Of a stretch of 64,000 nt of DNA, positions 23,114-31,784 are shown one piece after another. The notes under the pieces were generated by a model. It had not been told where the DNA came from. It did no database searches and was given only the letters and a program-made list of their open reading frames with translations. Position numbers and translations under genes: made by a program. The stretch is from an uncultured Trueperaceae bacterium. Its GTDB lineage: Bacteria; Deinococcota; Deinococci; Deinococcales; Trueperaceae. The stretch lies in the NCBI GenBank assembly GCA_937873495.1, contig CALMXZ010000010.1, positions 434,001 through 498,000 on the forward strand. Direction: 5' to 3'. How positions within the stretch are numbered: position 1 is the first letter of the stretch; the number at the start of each line of letters is the position of its first letter.

Positions 23114-23452
23114 TGAGGAGAGGTCCGTGTCCACGGCGTTAGGGTCGCATCGTCCGGCGTCGTGTTCCAGGACCTCGGTCAAGGCTGGCGGCGGCCTCAT
23201 GTACGCCTTCATGCGCCTAAGGCGCGAGCCGAACGGCACACCGCGGCAGTGGCCTGGCCGGGATGGCCGTGGTGGTGCCGAGCGAGCAGGTGTCCACCGA
23301 AACGGGGTTAATCCCGTCCGAGTCGGGCTCGCGCCACATGATGCAGGTAGACGCGCAACATGGTGTAGGTAGATGTGCCGGGCTTAGGCCTCTACTCGTC
23401 ACTGACCCTGGCGTCTAACCTGCCGCAGACTGCGACTCATCGGAGGACTCGG
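23114..23452. other. Gene-poor stretch with short repeats
   Basis: About 340 bp with no convincing gene. It contains the inverted repeat ACGGG/CCCGT around GTTAAT (near 23301-23316), a GCGCC/GGCGC hairpin near 23215, and an imperfect tandem repeat with a 22-bp period beginning CATGATGCAGGTAGA (23337) and CATGGTGTAGGTAGA (23359). It reads like decayed sequence; I could not identify its source. Confidence 0.4.
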
Positions 23453-24052
23453 ATGGGCAAGGTGTACTGCGACATCGCCGTCTCGGCCGACGGCTTCGCG
23501 ACGGGGCTGAACCAGCGCGAGGAGGCGCCGTTCGGCGACATCGACGACGGCTGGTTGCACCGCTGGATGTTCGACACGTACGAGGAGAACCGCGCCGAGG
23601 TGGACGCGATCCTCGACTCTGGCGCGACCATCATGGGGCGCAACATGTTCGGCCCCGTCCGCGGCGAGTGGGACCGCGACTGGCGCGGCTGGTGGGGCAA
23701 GGAGCCGCCGTACCATGGGCCCGTCTTCGTGCTTACCCATCACGCTCACGAACCCATCGAGATGCTGGGCGGCACCACGTTCTATTTCGTCACGGACGGC
23801 ATCCGCTCCGCGCTCGACCAGGCCCGCGCTGCGGCCGGCGAGCGGAACATCTCCATCGCGGGTGGCGCCAGCACAGTCAACCAGTACCTGGCAGCCGGAC
23901 TTCTCGACGAACTGCGCCTCCACATCACGCCATGCATCCTAGGTGCCGGCGAGCGGGTGTTCGACGGGGTGCCTCCGCAGAGGCTAGAGCGGGTGTCGGT
24001 GCGCGCGGCTTCGCTCGTCACGCATGTCACTTATAGGCCAGTAAGGCAGTAG
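23453..24052 (+). CDS. DHFR/RibD-C-family reductase
   Basis: 199-residue protein of the RibD C-terminal/dihydrofolate-reductase-like family (YyaP/YwjB type). It opens GKVYCDIAVSADGFATG, has the NADPH-site segments TIMGRNMFG and ISIAGGASTVNQYLAAGLLDELRLHITPCILGAG, and ends with a beta strand VTHVTYRP. GGAGG is 8 nt before the ATG. Such proteins are probable NADPH-dependent reductases with unknown substrates. It is convergent with the alcohol dehydrogenase 4 bp away. Confidence 0.88.
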   Translation: MGKVYCDIAVSADGFATGLNQREEAPFGDIDDGWLHRWMFDTYEENRAEVDAILDSGATIMGRNMFGPVRGEWDRDWRGWWGKEPPYHGPVFVLTHHAHEPIEMLGGTTFYFVTDGIRSALDQARAAAGERNISIAGGASTVNQYLAAGLLDELRLHITPCILGAGERVFDGVPPQRLERVSVRAASLVTHVTYRPVRQ

Positions 24053-24055
24053 CCC

Positions 24056-25093
24056 TCAGCGCGCCGGGTCGATCATCGTCATCCCGGCGACGGTGGCCCG
24101 GTCGAACCGCGGCAGCAGCTCGGCGGCCTCTGCGAGGCCGATGGTGCGTTCGATCAGCCGCTGCGGTTGCAGCACGCCCCGTTCGATCAGTTCCAGCATC
24201 TTCGGGTAGTCGACGGCGGCCATGCCGTGGCTGCCGAGCAGGTCGAGCTCCCAGGCGATGGCGCGGGCCATCGGCACTCGCGGGTGCCCGGAGACGGGCG
24301 GCAGGAGGCCGACCTGGACGTGCCTGCCCCGCCGGCGCAGGCTCAGGATCGAGTCGGAACAAGCCTGCTCGTTGCCGACGGCGTCGACGGCCACGTGGCT
24401 GCCGCCGCCCGTGAGCTCGAACACGGTGGCGGGGATATCGGTGCCGTCGGCGAGGAGCGTGTGCTCGGCGCCCACCTGCTTGGCTACCGCGAGCGCTTCG
24501 GCGTTGCGGTCCACGGCGATCACCCTGGCGCCCATGGCGTGGGCGATCATCACGGCGCTCAGGCCCACCCCGCCGACACCGACGACCGTCACCCACTCGC
24601 CCTCGCGCACGCGGGCGCGGGCGGACAGGGCGCGGAAGGCGGTCGCGAACCGGCAGCCAAGGCTGGCCGCGGTGGCGTACTCGACCTGCTCCGGGATGGC
24701 CACCAGGTTCGTGTCGGCGGCGTGCAGCGCCACGTACTCGGCGAACGAGCCCCAGTGGGTGAACCCAGGCTGCTGCTGATCGGGGCAGACCTGCGCGTTG
24801 CCTGACTCGCACCACTCGCAGTGGCCGCAGCCGCACACGAACGGTACCGTCACCCGGTCGCCCGGTCGCCAGCGGCGCACCTGTGGGCCCGCTTCGACGA
24901 TCACCCCGGCCAGTTCGTGGCCCGGGACGTGGGGGAACGCGATGTCCTCGTGCCCGGCCCAGGCATGCCAGTCGCTGCGGCATAGCCCGGTGGCGATGAC
25001 CTGCACGAGCACGCCGTTGGCCGGCACGGCTGGCTCCGGCACCGAACGGACTTCCGGCTGGGCCCTTACCGCATCCAGGACGACCGCGCGCAT
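24056..25093 (-). CDS. Zinc-dependent alcohol dehydrogenase
   Basis: 345-residue medium-chain dehydrogenase. Catalytic zinc ligands are the Cys in GLCRSDWH and the His-Glu pair in VPGHELAG; the structural zinc site is the four-Cys lobe CGCGHCEWCESGNAQVC. GVGGVG marks the NAD(P)-binding fold, followed by the basic strand VIAVDRN suggesting NAD. Substrate range cannot be inferred; the closest type is AdhA-like zinc alcohol dehydrogenase. TAGGAT (25100-25105 on the minus strand) lies 6 nt from the ATG, indicating a leaderless transcript. Confidence 0.92.
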   Translation of the reverse strand: MRAVVLDAVRAQPEVRSVPEPAVPANGVLVQVIATGLCRSDWHAWAGHEDIAFPHVPGHELAGVIVEAGPQVRRWRPGDRVTVPFVCGCGHCEWCESGNAQVCPDQQQPGFTHWGSFAEYVALHAADTNLVAIPEQVEYATAASLGCRFATAFRALSARARVREGEWVTVVGVGGVGLSAVMIAHAMGARVIAVDRNAEALAVAKQVGAEHTLLADGTDIPATVFELTGGGSHVAVDAVGNEQACSDSILSLRRRGRHVQVGLLPPVSGHPRVPMARAIAWELDLLGSHGMAAVDYPKMLELIERGVLQPQRLIERTIGLAEAAELLPRFDRATVAGMTMIDPAR

Positions 25094-25200
25094 GCGCCCA
25101 TCCTATCCAGCCGGGCGTAACCATACGGCGCGCTCGGACCCCTGGGCAGCGCGAGCGCGCCGTGGTCGACCACTCCGTCCGCTGTTCTTCGGCCCGCTCG

Positions 25201-25680
25201 TCACAGCGGCAGCACGGCCACGATCTCGTCCTCGTCCAGCTCGCCGGTCTCCCTGAACCCGACTTGCAGGTACAGCGCCCTGGCGACGTCGTTGCCCGGC
25301 ACGAAGCTGGTGGCGACGTGGCTTCCCGGGCCGAGGGGCTTGGTGCGCAGGATCTCGACGGTCTGTTCCAACGCGCGTCTGCCGATGCCGCGGCGCTGGT
25401 GGCGCCTGTCGATCATGAACCGGTACATCTCGTAGAACGGCTCCTCGCCGGTGTTCTCGGCAGGTTGGTGGGCTATGGCTATCAGCCCCACCACGGCGGC
25501 GCCAAGGAAGATCCCGTAGACGCGCGGGGTGAACTCGTCCGTCGTCAAGGCGAGGTACGCCTCCGCCAACGTGTACTCGTTCGGAGCCACGAACTTGTCC
25601 TGGCCCTCGTCGAGTTCCAAAGCGAGGACGGCGGAGAGGTCGTCGGTCGTCAACGTGCGCAGCGTGACTTCTGGCTCCAT
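25201..25680 (-). CDS. GNAT acetyltransferase, SpeG-like
   Basis: 159 residues with a complete GNAT fold: acetyl-CoA loop RRHQRRGIGRRALEQ and the late motif GNDVARALYLQVGFRETGE. The spacing and the FYEMYRFMIDRRHQRRG stretch resemble spermine/spermidine or diamine acetyltransferases. The start at MEPEVTLRT fits the family; there is no obvious ribosome-binding site, and an upstream in-frame start at 25752 has no support. About 280 bp of non-coding DNA separates it from the divergent antiporter gene. Confidence 0.8.
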   Translation of the reverse strand: MEPEVTLRTLTTDDLSAVLALELDEGQDKFVAPNEYTLAEAYLALTTDEFTPRVYGIFLGAAVVGLIAIAHQPAENTGEEPFYEMYRFMIDRRHQRRGIGRRALEQTVEILRTKPLGPGSHVATSFVPGNDVARALYLQVGFRETGELDEDEIVAVLPL

Positions 25681-25963
25681 GGTGGACGCATAGTGCACCG
25701 CCGCACGGTTGCCAGGCAAGGCCCAGGCCGTGGGCGCAAGGCTGCCGGTCACGCGCCGCCAACGGCGGTCGGTTGAACCGAGTCGCCCCTGCTAGCGGGA
25801 GCGACGCTTGCGTGCGGAAGGAGCCGGGCCGCCGGCGATAATGCCGAAGATGACGGGGAGGGCGCTCGGAGACGGCGCCTTCCGAGAGCCGCTCCACCGG
25901 CCCGCCTTGCCAACCTGAGCCTGCCGGTGGGCTCGCGGCCCGACGCACTGGAGAGGAGGAAGC
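25681..25963. other. Divergent intergenic region
   Basis: Gap between the GNAT and antiporter genes. GC-rich with no recognised promoter pair; a ribosome-binding GGAGAGGAGG lies at its right end for the antiporter. Open frames on the minus strand here are antisense-type and unsupported. Confidence 0.4.
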
Positions 25964-27634
25964 GTGACGGAACTGCTGGTCGTGCTCGTGACGGGGTTGC
26001 TGGTGATCGCTGGCGCGACGGTGATAGGCCCGCGCCTCGGCGTCGCCTCGCCGCTCGTCCTGGTAGCGGTGGGCGTCGCGGCCAGCTTCCTCCCGATGTT
26101 CGGGGCGTTCGAGATCGACCCCGAGTGGATCCTGGAGGGCCTGCTGCCACCGCTGCTGTACTCGTCGGCGGTGTCGCTGCCGACCATGAACTTCCGCCGC
26201 GACTTCGGGACTATAGGCGGCCTCTCGGTGCTCCTGGTCGTCGGTACCTCGCTCGCGCTCGGCCTGTTCTTCATGCTGCTCGTACCCGGACTCGGGTTCA
26301 CCTGGGGTGTGGCGCTCGGGGCGATCGTCAGCCCGACCGACGCGGTGGCGACCTCGATCGTGAAGCGCTCCAGCGTGTCCAGGCGCGTCGTGACGATACT
26401 GGACGGCGAGAGCCTCCTCAACGACGCGACCGCGCTCGTGCTGCTGCGCACCGCCATCGTCGCCACGGCTGCCTCGTTCTCCTTCTGGGGCGCCGTCGGC
26501 ACCTTCGCTTACTCCGTCATGCTCGCGCTACTGATCGGCGCGGCCGTGGGGGTGCTGAACCTGGCCGTCCGCAAGCGCGTGACCGACGCGACCGTCAACA
26601 CCGTGATCTCGTTCGCCGTGCCGTTCGTGGCCTCGATCCCGGCCGAGCTGCTTGGCGCGTCCGGCCTCGTGGCGGCCGTGGTCGCCGGCCTGATCACTGG
26701 CCTCCGCGCGCCGAGGGTGCTGTCGCCGCGCCACCGGCTGTCGGACTCGCAGAACTGGCACACGGCGGAACTCGTTCTCGAGGGCGCCGTGTTCTTGACG
26801 ATGGGGTTGCAGCTGACTGCGATCGTGACGCACGTGCACGACGACCACGCCGGCGTCGCCGCAGCGGTGAAGGTGGCCTTGGGGGCCCTGCTCCTGACGA
26901 TCCTCGTCAGGGCTGCGTACGTCGCCCCGCTCCTCGGCATCCTCTCGGCGCGCGGCCGCCTCTACGGCAAGATGCAGCCGCGCTTCCAGGGTCTCCAGGA
27001 GCGCATCAGCACGCCGGAAGGCAGGCAGCGGACGCTGGACCGGATGAACGCCGCCGGGCGCAAGGCCACGGAGCAAGACCTCGACCGGTTCGCCGTGCGG
27101 GTCACTCGCGGGCTCGCCGACATCCAGTACTTGCTGCGCGCCCCGCTCGGTTGGCGGGAAGGCACGGCCGTCGTGTGGGCCGGCATGCGGGGCGCCGTCA
27201 CGGTCGCGGCCGCCCAGACGCTACCCGCCGACACGCCGCAACGCTCGGTCCTGGTCCTGATCGCCTTCGCGGTCGCGGTGGCGTCGCTCCTACTGCAGGG
27301 CGGCACCCTCGGCCCTTTGCTGAGGGTCATCGCGCCGAAAGCGGGCCAGGCGGCGCTCGCCGAGGAGGCGGCCGCCGAACGGGCCCGGATCGTCGAGCTG
27401 CTGCGAGAGACCGGTGAGGCCGTCCCGGAACCGGCCGTTCCGGAGGGCGCCGGCAGGCAGGAGCAGCTCGCCCTGGCTACCAGTCGGCGCTTGGCCGTGT
27501 TGGGCGCCCAGCGGTCCGCGCTGCTCGACGCGCGCGACAACGGTGTCTTCGACGCGGATGTGCTCGAAGCCGCCTTGATCGACCTGGACGCGGCGCAGAT
27601 CGCCATCGAGCTGCGGGGGCGGCATGCGCACTGA
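25964..27634 (+). CDS. CPA1-family Na+/H+ antiporter
   Basis: 556-residue membrane exchanger of the NhaP/YjcE type (about 12 helices in the first 410 residues) exporting Na+ or K+ for H+. The transport-site motifs are SPTDAVATS and GESLLNDATALV, including the paired Asn-Asp typical of electroneutral or CPA1 types. The hydrophilic C-terminal 130 residues contain a helical coiled region (AEEAAAERARIVELLRETG) and resemble the regulatory tail of bacterial YjcE proteins. The GTG start follows a very strong GGAGAGGAGGAAGC. No partner genes are adjacent. Confidence 0.93.
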   Translation: MTELLVVLVTGLLVIAGATVIGPRLGVASPLVLVAVGVAASFLPMFGAFEIDPEWILEGLLPPLLYSSAVSLPTMNFRRDFGTIGGLSVLLVVGTSLALGLFFMLLVPGLGFTWGVALGAIVSPTDAVATSIVKRSSVSRRVVTILDGESLLNDATALVLLRTAIVATAASFSFWGAVGTFAYSVMLALLIGAAVGVLNLAVRKRVTDATVNTVISFAVPFVASIPAELLGASGLVAAVVAGLITGLRAPRVLSPRHRLSDSQNWHTAELVLEGAVFLTMGLQLTAIVTHVHDDHAGVAAAVKVALGALLLTILVRAAYVAPLLGILSARGRLYGKMQPRFQGLQERISTPEGRQRTLDRMNAAGRKATEQDLDRFAVRVTRGLADIQYLLRAPLGWREGTAVVWAGMRGAVTVAAAQTLPADTPQRSVLVLIAFAVAVASLLLQGGTLGPLLRVIAPKAGQAALAEEAAAERARIVELLRETGEAVPEPAVPEGAGRQEQLALATSRRLAVLGAQRSALLDARDNGVFDADVLEAALIDLDAAQIAIELRGRHAH

Positions 27635-27673
27635 CGGGCGACTACGCGCGGTGGTCGAGTAAGCTCTAGGGCC

Positions 27674-28723
27674 ATGCGCGGCCAGACGATCAACCCACCC
27701 AAACCCCGCCCGGGCGACAAGGTGGCGGTCCTCTCGCCGTCTTTCGCCGCCCCGGCCGTCGCGCCGGAGGTGCACGAACAGGCGCTACGCCGCCTCACCG
27801 CGCTCACAGGGCTGGTGCCGGTCGAGTTCCCGACCTCGCGCAAGCTCGGAGCCTCTCCCCAGGAGCGCGCCGCCGACTTCAACGCGGCGTTGGCTGACCG
27901 CGAGGTACGGGCCATCATGGCGAGCATCGGTGGTGAGGATCAGATTCGTGTCGTTCCCTACCTGGACCCGAGGCTCCTCCGCGAGGATCCGAAGCCGTTC
28001 CTCGGCTACAGCGACAACACGAACATCCTGAACTGGTTCTGGACGAACGGGGTCGCCGGTTTCTACGGCGGCTCGACGCAGGTGCACCTCGGCCCCGGCC
28101 CGCGCGTCGATCCGGAGCATCTCGTCTCCCTTACGGCGGCCCTGGTGAACGGCGGGCGTCTCGAGGTAACGGACCCGGGAGAGTCGGAGGACTACGGTCG
28201 GGACTGGCAGGACCCCCGGGCGTTGCTGGAGTTCGGCGAGCGCGAGGCGACCGAGCCGTGGGCTTGGGCCGGGCCGTCACGCGCGGTCACGGGCCGCACC
28301 TGGGGCGGTTGCCTCGAGGTGATCGATTGGCTCGCCCTGGCCGGGCGGATGCCGACCGACGAGGACCTCGCGGGGGCCATCCTCCTGCTCGAGACGAGCG
28401 AGGACCTGCCCCCGCCGCGCATGGTGCGCTGGTGGGTTCGCGCCCTTGGCGAGCGCGGCGTTCTGGCGGCGGTCGCGGGCGTGCTGGTCGCCAGGCCACC
28501 GGCGAGCGCGCTCGGCGCGCCCACGCCGACGACCGACGAACGCGCCGCGTGGCGCGCGGCCCAACGGGACGCGGTGATCGAGGAGATTTTGGCCTACAAC
28601 CCCGAGGCCGTGATCTGCGTCGGACCGCCCTTCGGGCATACCAGGCCGCAATGGATCCTGCCGTACGGCGGCGAGGTCACCCTCGACGGCGAGTCCCGGC
28701 GGGTCTTCGCGTCCTACGGTTGA
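27674..28723 (+). CDS. S66-family LD-carboxypeptidase / MccF-like peptidase
   Basis: 349-residue serine peptidase of family S66. The Ser-Glu-His triad is seen as Ser in GYSDNTNILNW (nucleophile elbow, about residue 116), Glu in LLLETSEDLPPP and His in FGHTRPQW. Members cut murein tetrapeptides (LdcA) or the amide of microcin C7-type toxins (MccF); the segments GGSTQVH and YNPEAVICVGPPFGHT look closer to MccF. No signal peptide, so cytoplasmic. It could be a detoxification or wall-recycling enzyme. Confidence 0.9.
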   Translation: MRGQTINPPKPRPGDKVAVLSPSFAAPAVAPEVHEQALRRLTALTGLVPVEFPTSRKLGASPQERAADFNAALADREVRAIMASIGGEDQIRVVPYLDPRLLREDPKPFLGYSDNTNILNWFWTNGVAGFYGGSTQVHLGPGPRVDPEHLVSLTAALVNGGRLEVTDPGESEDYGRDWQDPRALLEFGEREATEPWAWAGPSRAVTGRTWGGCLEVIDWLALAGRMPTDEDLAGAILLLETSEDLPPPRMVRWWVRALGERGVLAAVAGVLVARPPASALGAPTPTTDERAAWRAAQRDAVIEEILAYNPEAVICVGPPFGHTRPQWILPYGGEVTLDGESRRVFASYG

Positions 28724-28756
28724 GCCTCCTACGGCCGAGCCCCACGCTCGAGCCTC

Positions 28757-29380
28757 CTACCGCCGGGCGGCGACCGGCTGCCTGAGGATCGTCCGCAGCT
28801 TCGCCGGGGCGACCTTGCGGAAGTCGCTCAGGTAGATCTCGTGGTGCTTCCCGGTCATGTGCAGCCCGTTCGCGGGGATGAACTCGCCGTGCAGCCGCTC
28901 GAGCACGGCCGCTTCCTCGTCGAAGGAACCGACGTGCAGCGTCTGGACGCACCGCCCTTCGGACAGGGCTTGGAGGCGGACGTCGTGCAGGCGCGCCGGC
29001 GTGGCCTTGGCGCCGGCCTGCTCCACGGCGGCCTCGAACGCGCTCCGGTCGAGCCAGTCGGGGACCATGAGCATCGCCGTCCAATCCCAGCGGGACTTGT
29101 CGCGTGACACGGTGAAGGCCTCCATGCCCTCGGCCCACCACAGGCCCTCCAGCGGTGGGACGACGTAGTCGCGCCCCAGTTCGCGCTTGCTCAGGAACTT
29201 GAGCTTGTAGGCCACCGGGTAGAGCGCCTCCAGCGCCTGGGCGAAGGCCGGCGACGTGTTCGGGTCGCCGTGCCCGTCGACCATCAGGTACTGCATGTCG
29301 GGCACGTCAACGAGCTGGAACCGACCCCGTTGGGCCTGGTAGCTGCCGAGCGTCTTCTTGAAGTCGAGCTTGTCGGTCAT
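28757..29380 (-). CDS. GyrI-like small-molecule-binding protein
   Basis: 207-residue protein related to the GyrI-like (SbmC/effector-binding) fold: GRFQLVDVPDMQYLMVDGHGDPNTS near the start, WTAMLMVPDWLDR in the middle and a C-terminal YLSDFRKVAPAKLRTILRQPV. Members bind cationic compounds or act as hydrolases; a catalytic Glu/Tyr set is not obvious. The ATG lies 3 bp after the stop of the hydroxy-acid oxidase gene, and GGAAGG of its ribosome-binding site lies inside that gene, so the two are co-translated. The functional link is unclear. Confidence 0.85.
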   Translation of the reverse strand: MTDKLDFKKTLGSYQAQRGRFQLVDVPDMQYLMVDGHGDPNTSPAFAQALEALYPVAYKLKFLSKRELGRDYVVPPLEGLWWAEGMEAFTVSRDKSRWDWTAMLMVPDWLDRSAFEAAVEQAGAKATPARLHDVRLQALSEGRCVQTLHVGSFDEEAAVLERLHGEFIPANGLHMTGKHHEIYLSDFRKVAPAKLRTILRQPVAARR

Positions 29381-29383
29381 TCA

Positions 29384-30562
29384 CTAACTACGCCTTCCAG
29401 GCCACCCCGCCGGCAAGCTGTACAGCTCGTCGGTGAGTTCGCCGAGCGATGCGCAGCCGAGCAGCCTGAAGGTGCGCTCGAGCCCAGAGCGCAGGATCTC
29501 GATGGCGGTCGCCACCCCTGCCTTGCCTCCGGCAGCGAGGCCGTACGCGTACGCCCGCCCGACGAGGACGGCGCGCGCGCCGAGCGCGAGCGCCACGGCC
29601 ACGTCGGCTCCGCCCCTGATACCGCCGTCGAGCAGGACCTCGACCTGGTCTCCGACCGCGTCAACCACTTCGGGCAGCGCGTAGAGCGACGGAGCCACCC
29701 CGTCGAGTTGCCGGCCGCCGTGGTTGGAGACGACGACGGCGCTCGCGCCTGCGTCGACGGCGCGCCGCGCGTCGTCCGCGATGTGGACGCCCTTGACGAT
29801 GATCGGTCCGTCCCACAGCTCCTTGATCCATCCGAGGTCGGTCCAGGCCACGGCCGCGGCGGCGAGCTGGGCGCCGATGTCGCCGTACTTCATGGGGCCG
29901 TCGGGCAGGACGACGTTGGGGAAGTTCATGGCGCCGCCCTCCTGGAAGAACTCGAGGAGCCACCCTGGTCGGGCGAGGACTTGCGGCACGTACGGCAGCA
30001 TGTCAGGCAGCTTCCGGGAGATGAGCTGGGGCGCGCCGTCGCGGATGTCGCGCTCGCGCATGCCGGCCACGGCCGTGTCTATCGTCACGACCAGCGCCGA
30101 GTAGCCGGCCGCCTTGGCCCGCTCGATGGCGCTCGCGGCCACGTCGCGCCCGCCGCAGAGGTAGAGCTGGTACCAGCACGTGCCTTTGCTGGCGGCGCGC
30201 ACGTCCTCCAGGCGCGTGCCCGAGAGCGTGGAGAGGGTGTAGATGGTTCCGGCCTCGCCGGCGGCCGCAGCGGCCGCCTCCTCACCGTGGGGCCAGAACA
30301 TCCGCGAAGAGCCGACGGGCGCGAGGATGATGGGGAAGGGCAACTGGCGACCGAGAACGGTGGTGCCGAGGTCGACGCGGTCGAACTTCACCGCGCCGCG
30401 CGGGCGCCAGACCAGGTCCTCGTAAGCGGTGACGTTGGCGCGGAGCGTGCGCTCGTTGTCGGCCCCGCCGTCGATGTAGTCGAACACCATGCGGGGTAGC
30501 CGCCGCTTGGCCCTGCGCCGCAGGTCGCCGATGCTGGCTACACCTGGCAAGGACCTGCTCAC
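29384..30562 (-). CDS. lldD: FMN-dependent alpha-hydroxy-acid oxidase/dehydrogenase (LldD-like)
   Basis: 392-residue flavoenzyme oxidising L-lactate, glycolate or another 2-hydroxy acid to the 2-oxo acid. FMN and active-site signatures: FDYIDGGADNE, the PVGSSRMFWPHGE segment, WYQLYLCGGRD, and SNHGGRQLD containing the catalytic His and the FMN-phosphate Arg, then LDGGIRGGADVAVALALGARAVLVGR. Length is normal. It leads a two-gene unit with the GyrI-like protein. The region upstream (30563-30744) carries no clear promoter on this strand. Lactate and related acids from the sugar locus are plausible substrates, though this is inference. Confidence 0.92.
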   Translation of the reverse strand: MSRSLPGVASIGDLRRRAKRRLPRMVFDYIDGGADNERTLRANVTAYEDLVWRPRGAVKFDRVDLGTTVLGRQLPFPIILAPVGSSRMFWPHGEEAAAAAAGEAGTIYTLSTLSGTRLEDVRAASKGTCWYQLYLCGGRDVAASAIERAKAAGYSALVVTIDTAVAGMRERDIRDGAPQLISRKLPDMLPYVPQVLARPGWLLEFFQEGGAMNFPNVVLPDGPMKYGDIGAQLAAAAVAWTDLGWIKELWDGPIIVKGVHIADDARRAVDAGASAVVVSNHGGRQLDGVAPSLYALPEVVDAVGDQVEVLLDGGIRGGADVAVALALGARAVLVGRAYAYGLAAGGKAGVATAIEILRSGLERTFRLLGCASLGELTDELYSLPAGWPGRRS

Positions 30563-30709
30563 TGCTCGATCCGATGGCTGGCAGAAACTGTCATATTCGC
30601 GTCCTCCAACGGGTACTCACCGCTGTCGCATGCTACCGCCAAGTCGCATCGAGCGACCGACCCCCCGGCGAGGCCCGGCGTGTTCAGCGGCTCGGCGGCG
30701 CCTGCCCGG

Positions 30710-30744
30710 TTGCGTTTCGGCTCACCCTGCCCTAACGTTTAGGC
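30710..30744 (+). promoter_or_regulatory. mntR promoter overlapping a palindrome
   Basis: TTGCGT (30710-30715), 17 bp and TAACGT (30733-30738) form a promoter whose start point would be the A of the ATG at 30745. CCTAA-CGT-TTAGG (30731-30743) is a perfect inverted repeat spanning the -10 and reaching to within two bases of the start codon, a likely autoregulatory or metal-regulator site. Confidence 0.6.
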
Positions 30745-31560
30745 ATGACTAAGGAGCGCAAGGTGGCGAGCGAAGCCGAGGCGAACGCTGAGGCCCCAGT
30801 GCCGTCCGACGCGCGAGACGACGCGGCTACGTTCGACTCCGAGGACGGTGCCGCCGCGCCACACCAGAAGGACGACGCCAACCGCCTCTCCAGCTCCGTC
30901 GGCGACTACCTGAAGGCGATCTGGCTGCTGGCAGGCGACGGCGTGGCCGGGACCGGCGAGATCGCGCGCGAGCTGGGCGTGACGGCGCCGTCTGTCACGG
31001 CCATGTTGAGCAAGATGAGCGGTGCGGAACTCGTCTCCTACTCGCCCTACCGCGGCGCTTCCCTCACGCCGGCCGGGCGCCGCGAGGCCCTGCGGCTGGT
31101 GAGGCGCCACCTGCTCCTCGAGATGTTCATGGTCACTCAACTCGGTTTCGGGTGGGACGAGGTCCATCAGGAGGCCGAGTTGATGGAGCACGTCGTCTCG
31201 GACGTGTTCGCGGAACGGCTGGCCAAGCACTTGGACGACCCGGAGTTCGACCCGCACGGTTATCCCATACCAAGGATCGACGGTAGCGTGCCGGTGGCGC
31301 CGACCACGCCACTGACCGACCTCGCGGTGGGTGGGCGGTTCCGCGTCCACCGCCTCATGACCCGCGACCGCGCCGTGCTCTCCTACCTCGAGTCGCGCGC
31401 CGTCGAGCCGGGCGCGGAGCTCGTTCTCAGGTCGCTCGAGCCCGGCGGCAACCTGCTCCACCTCGAGTTCGTGAGCATCGGCAACGGCGCGCGCGGACGC
31501 AAGGTCGCGCTGTCTCGCGAACTGGCCTCGCTCGTGCTGGGCGAGAACCTGACCAACTGA
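30745..31560 (+). CDS. mntR: DtxR/MntR-family metal-dependent repressor
   Basis: 271-residue regulator. After a 47-residue acidic extension (DSEDGAAAPHQKDDAN) comes the DtxR-type winged HTH with SSVGDYLKAIWLL, GTGEIARELGVTAPSVTAMLSKM and YRGASLTPAGRREA. The following dimerisation region carries metal ligands in HLLLEMF and EVHQEAELMEHVVS, and the last 75 residues form an FeoA/SH3-like domain (TDLAVGGRFRVHRLM to VALSRELA). It should bind Mn2+ or Fe2+ and repress the adjacent importer when metal is ample. The ATG is only 6 nt from the -10 hexamer, so the mRNA is leaderless. It is followed by the sitABCD genes in the same direction. Confidence 0.9.
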   Translation: MTKERKVASEAEANAEAPVPSDARDDAATFDSEDGAAAPHQKDDANRLSSSVGDYLKAIWLLAGDGVAGTGEIARELGVTAPSVTAMLSKMSGAELVSYSPYRGASLTPAGRREALRLVRRHLLLEMFMVTQLGFGWDEVHQEAELMEHVVSDVFAERLAKHLDDPEFDPHGYPIPRIDGSVPVAPTTPLTDLAVGGRFRVHRLMTRDRAVLSYLESRAVEPGAELVLRSLEPGGNLLHLEFVSIGNGARGRKVALSRELASLVLGENLTN

Positions 31561-31673
31561 GCACCGCCGACCGACCGCCTTGACGCTGATGGGCGCGCTT
31601 GGTTCCGGGCGAGCCGAGTCGTGCCACCCAGGTCGCCGAGCCTGGGCGGTCTTCCGGTCATGTCGAGCGCCGC

Positions 31674-31764
31674 TTGACGGGAGCGGGACGGCACGCTAGA
31701 TTAGTCGCGGCTAAACCCTGGACTAGCCGCGGCGAATAAGCCGAGAGCCTAGCCGCAGGTCGAA
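31674..31764 (+). promoter_or_regulatory. sitABCD promoter with a row of metal-regulator boxes
   Basis: Promoter: TTGACG (31674-31679), 17 bp, TAGATT (31697-31702), start near 31709. Three related palindromes cover and follow it: TTAGTCGCGGCTAA (31701-31714), CTAGCCGCGGCGAA (31723-31736, exactly 22 bp later) and a degenerate CTAGCCGCAGGTCGAA (31749-31764). The consensus TTAGCCGCGGCTAA is palindromic. The location over the start point of a Mn importer next to mntR makes these probable MntR operators. Confidence 0.7.
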
Positions 31765-31784
31765 GCCGAGATACCTCAGGAGGC

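Noticed and set aside
23281-23340. Insertion-sequence end
   Set aside because: The stretch TGTCCACCGAAACGG vaguely resembles some IS termini, but there is no transposase, no matching inverted end and no target duplication.
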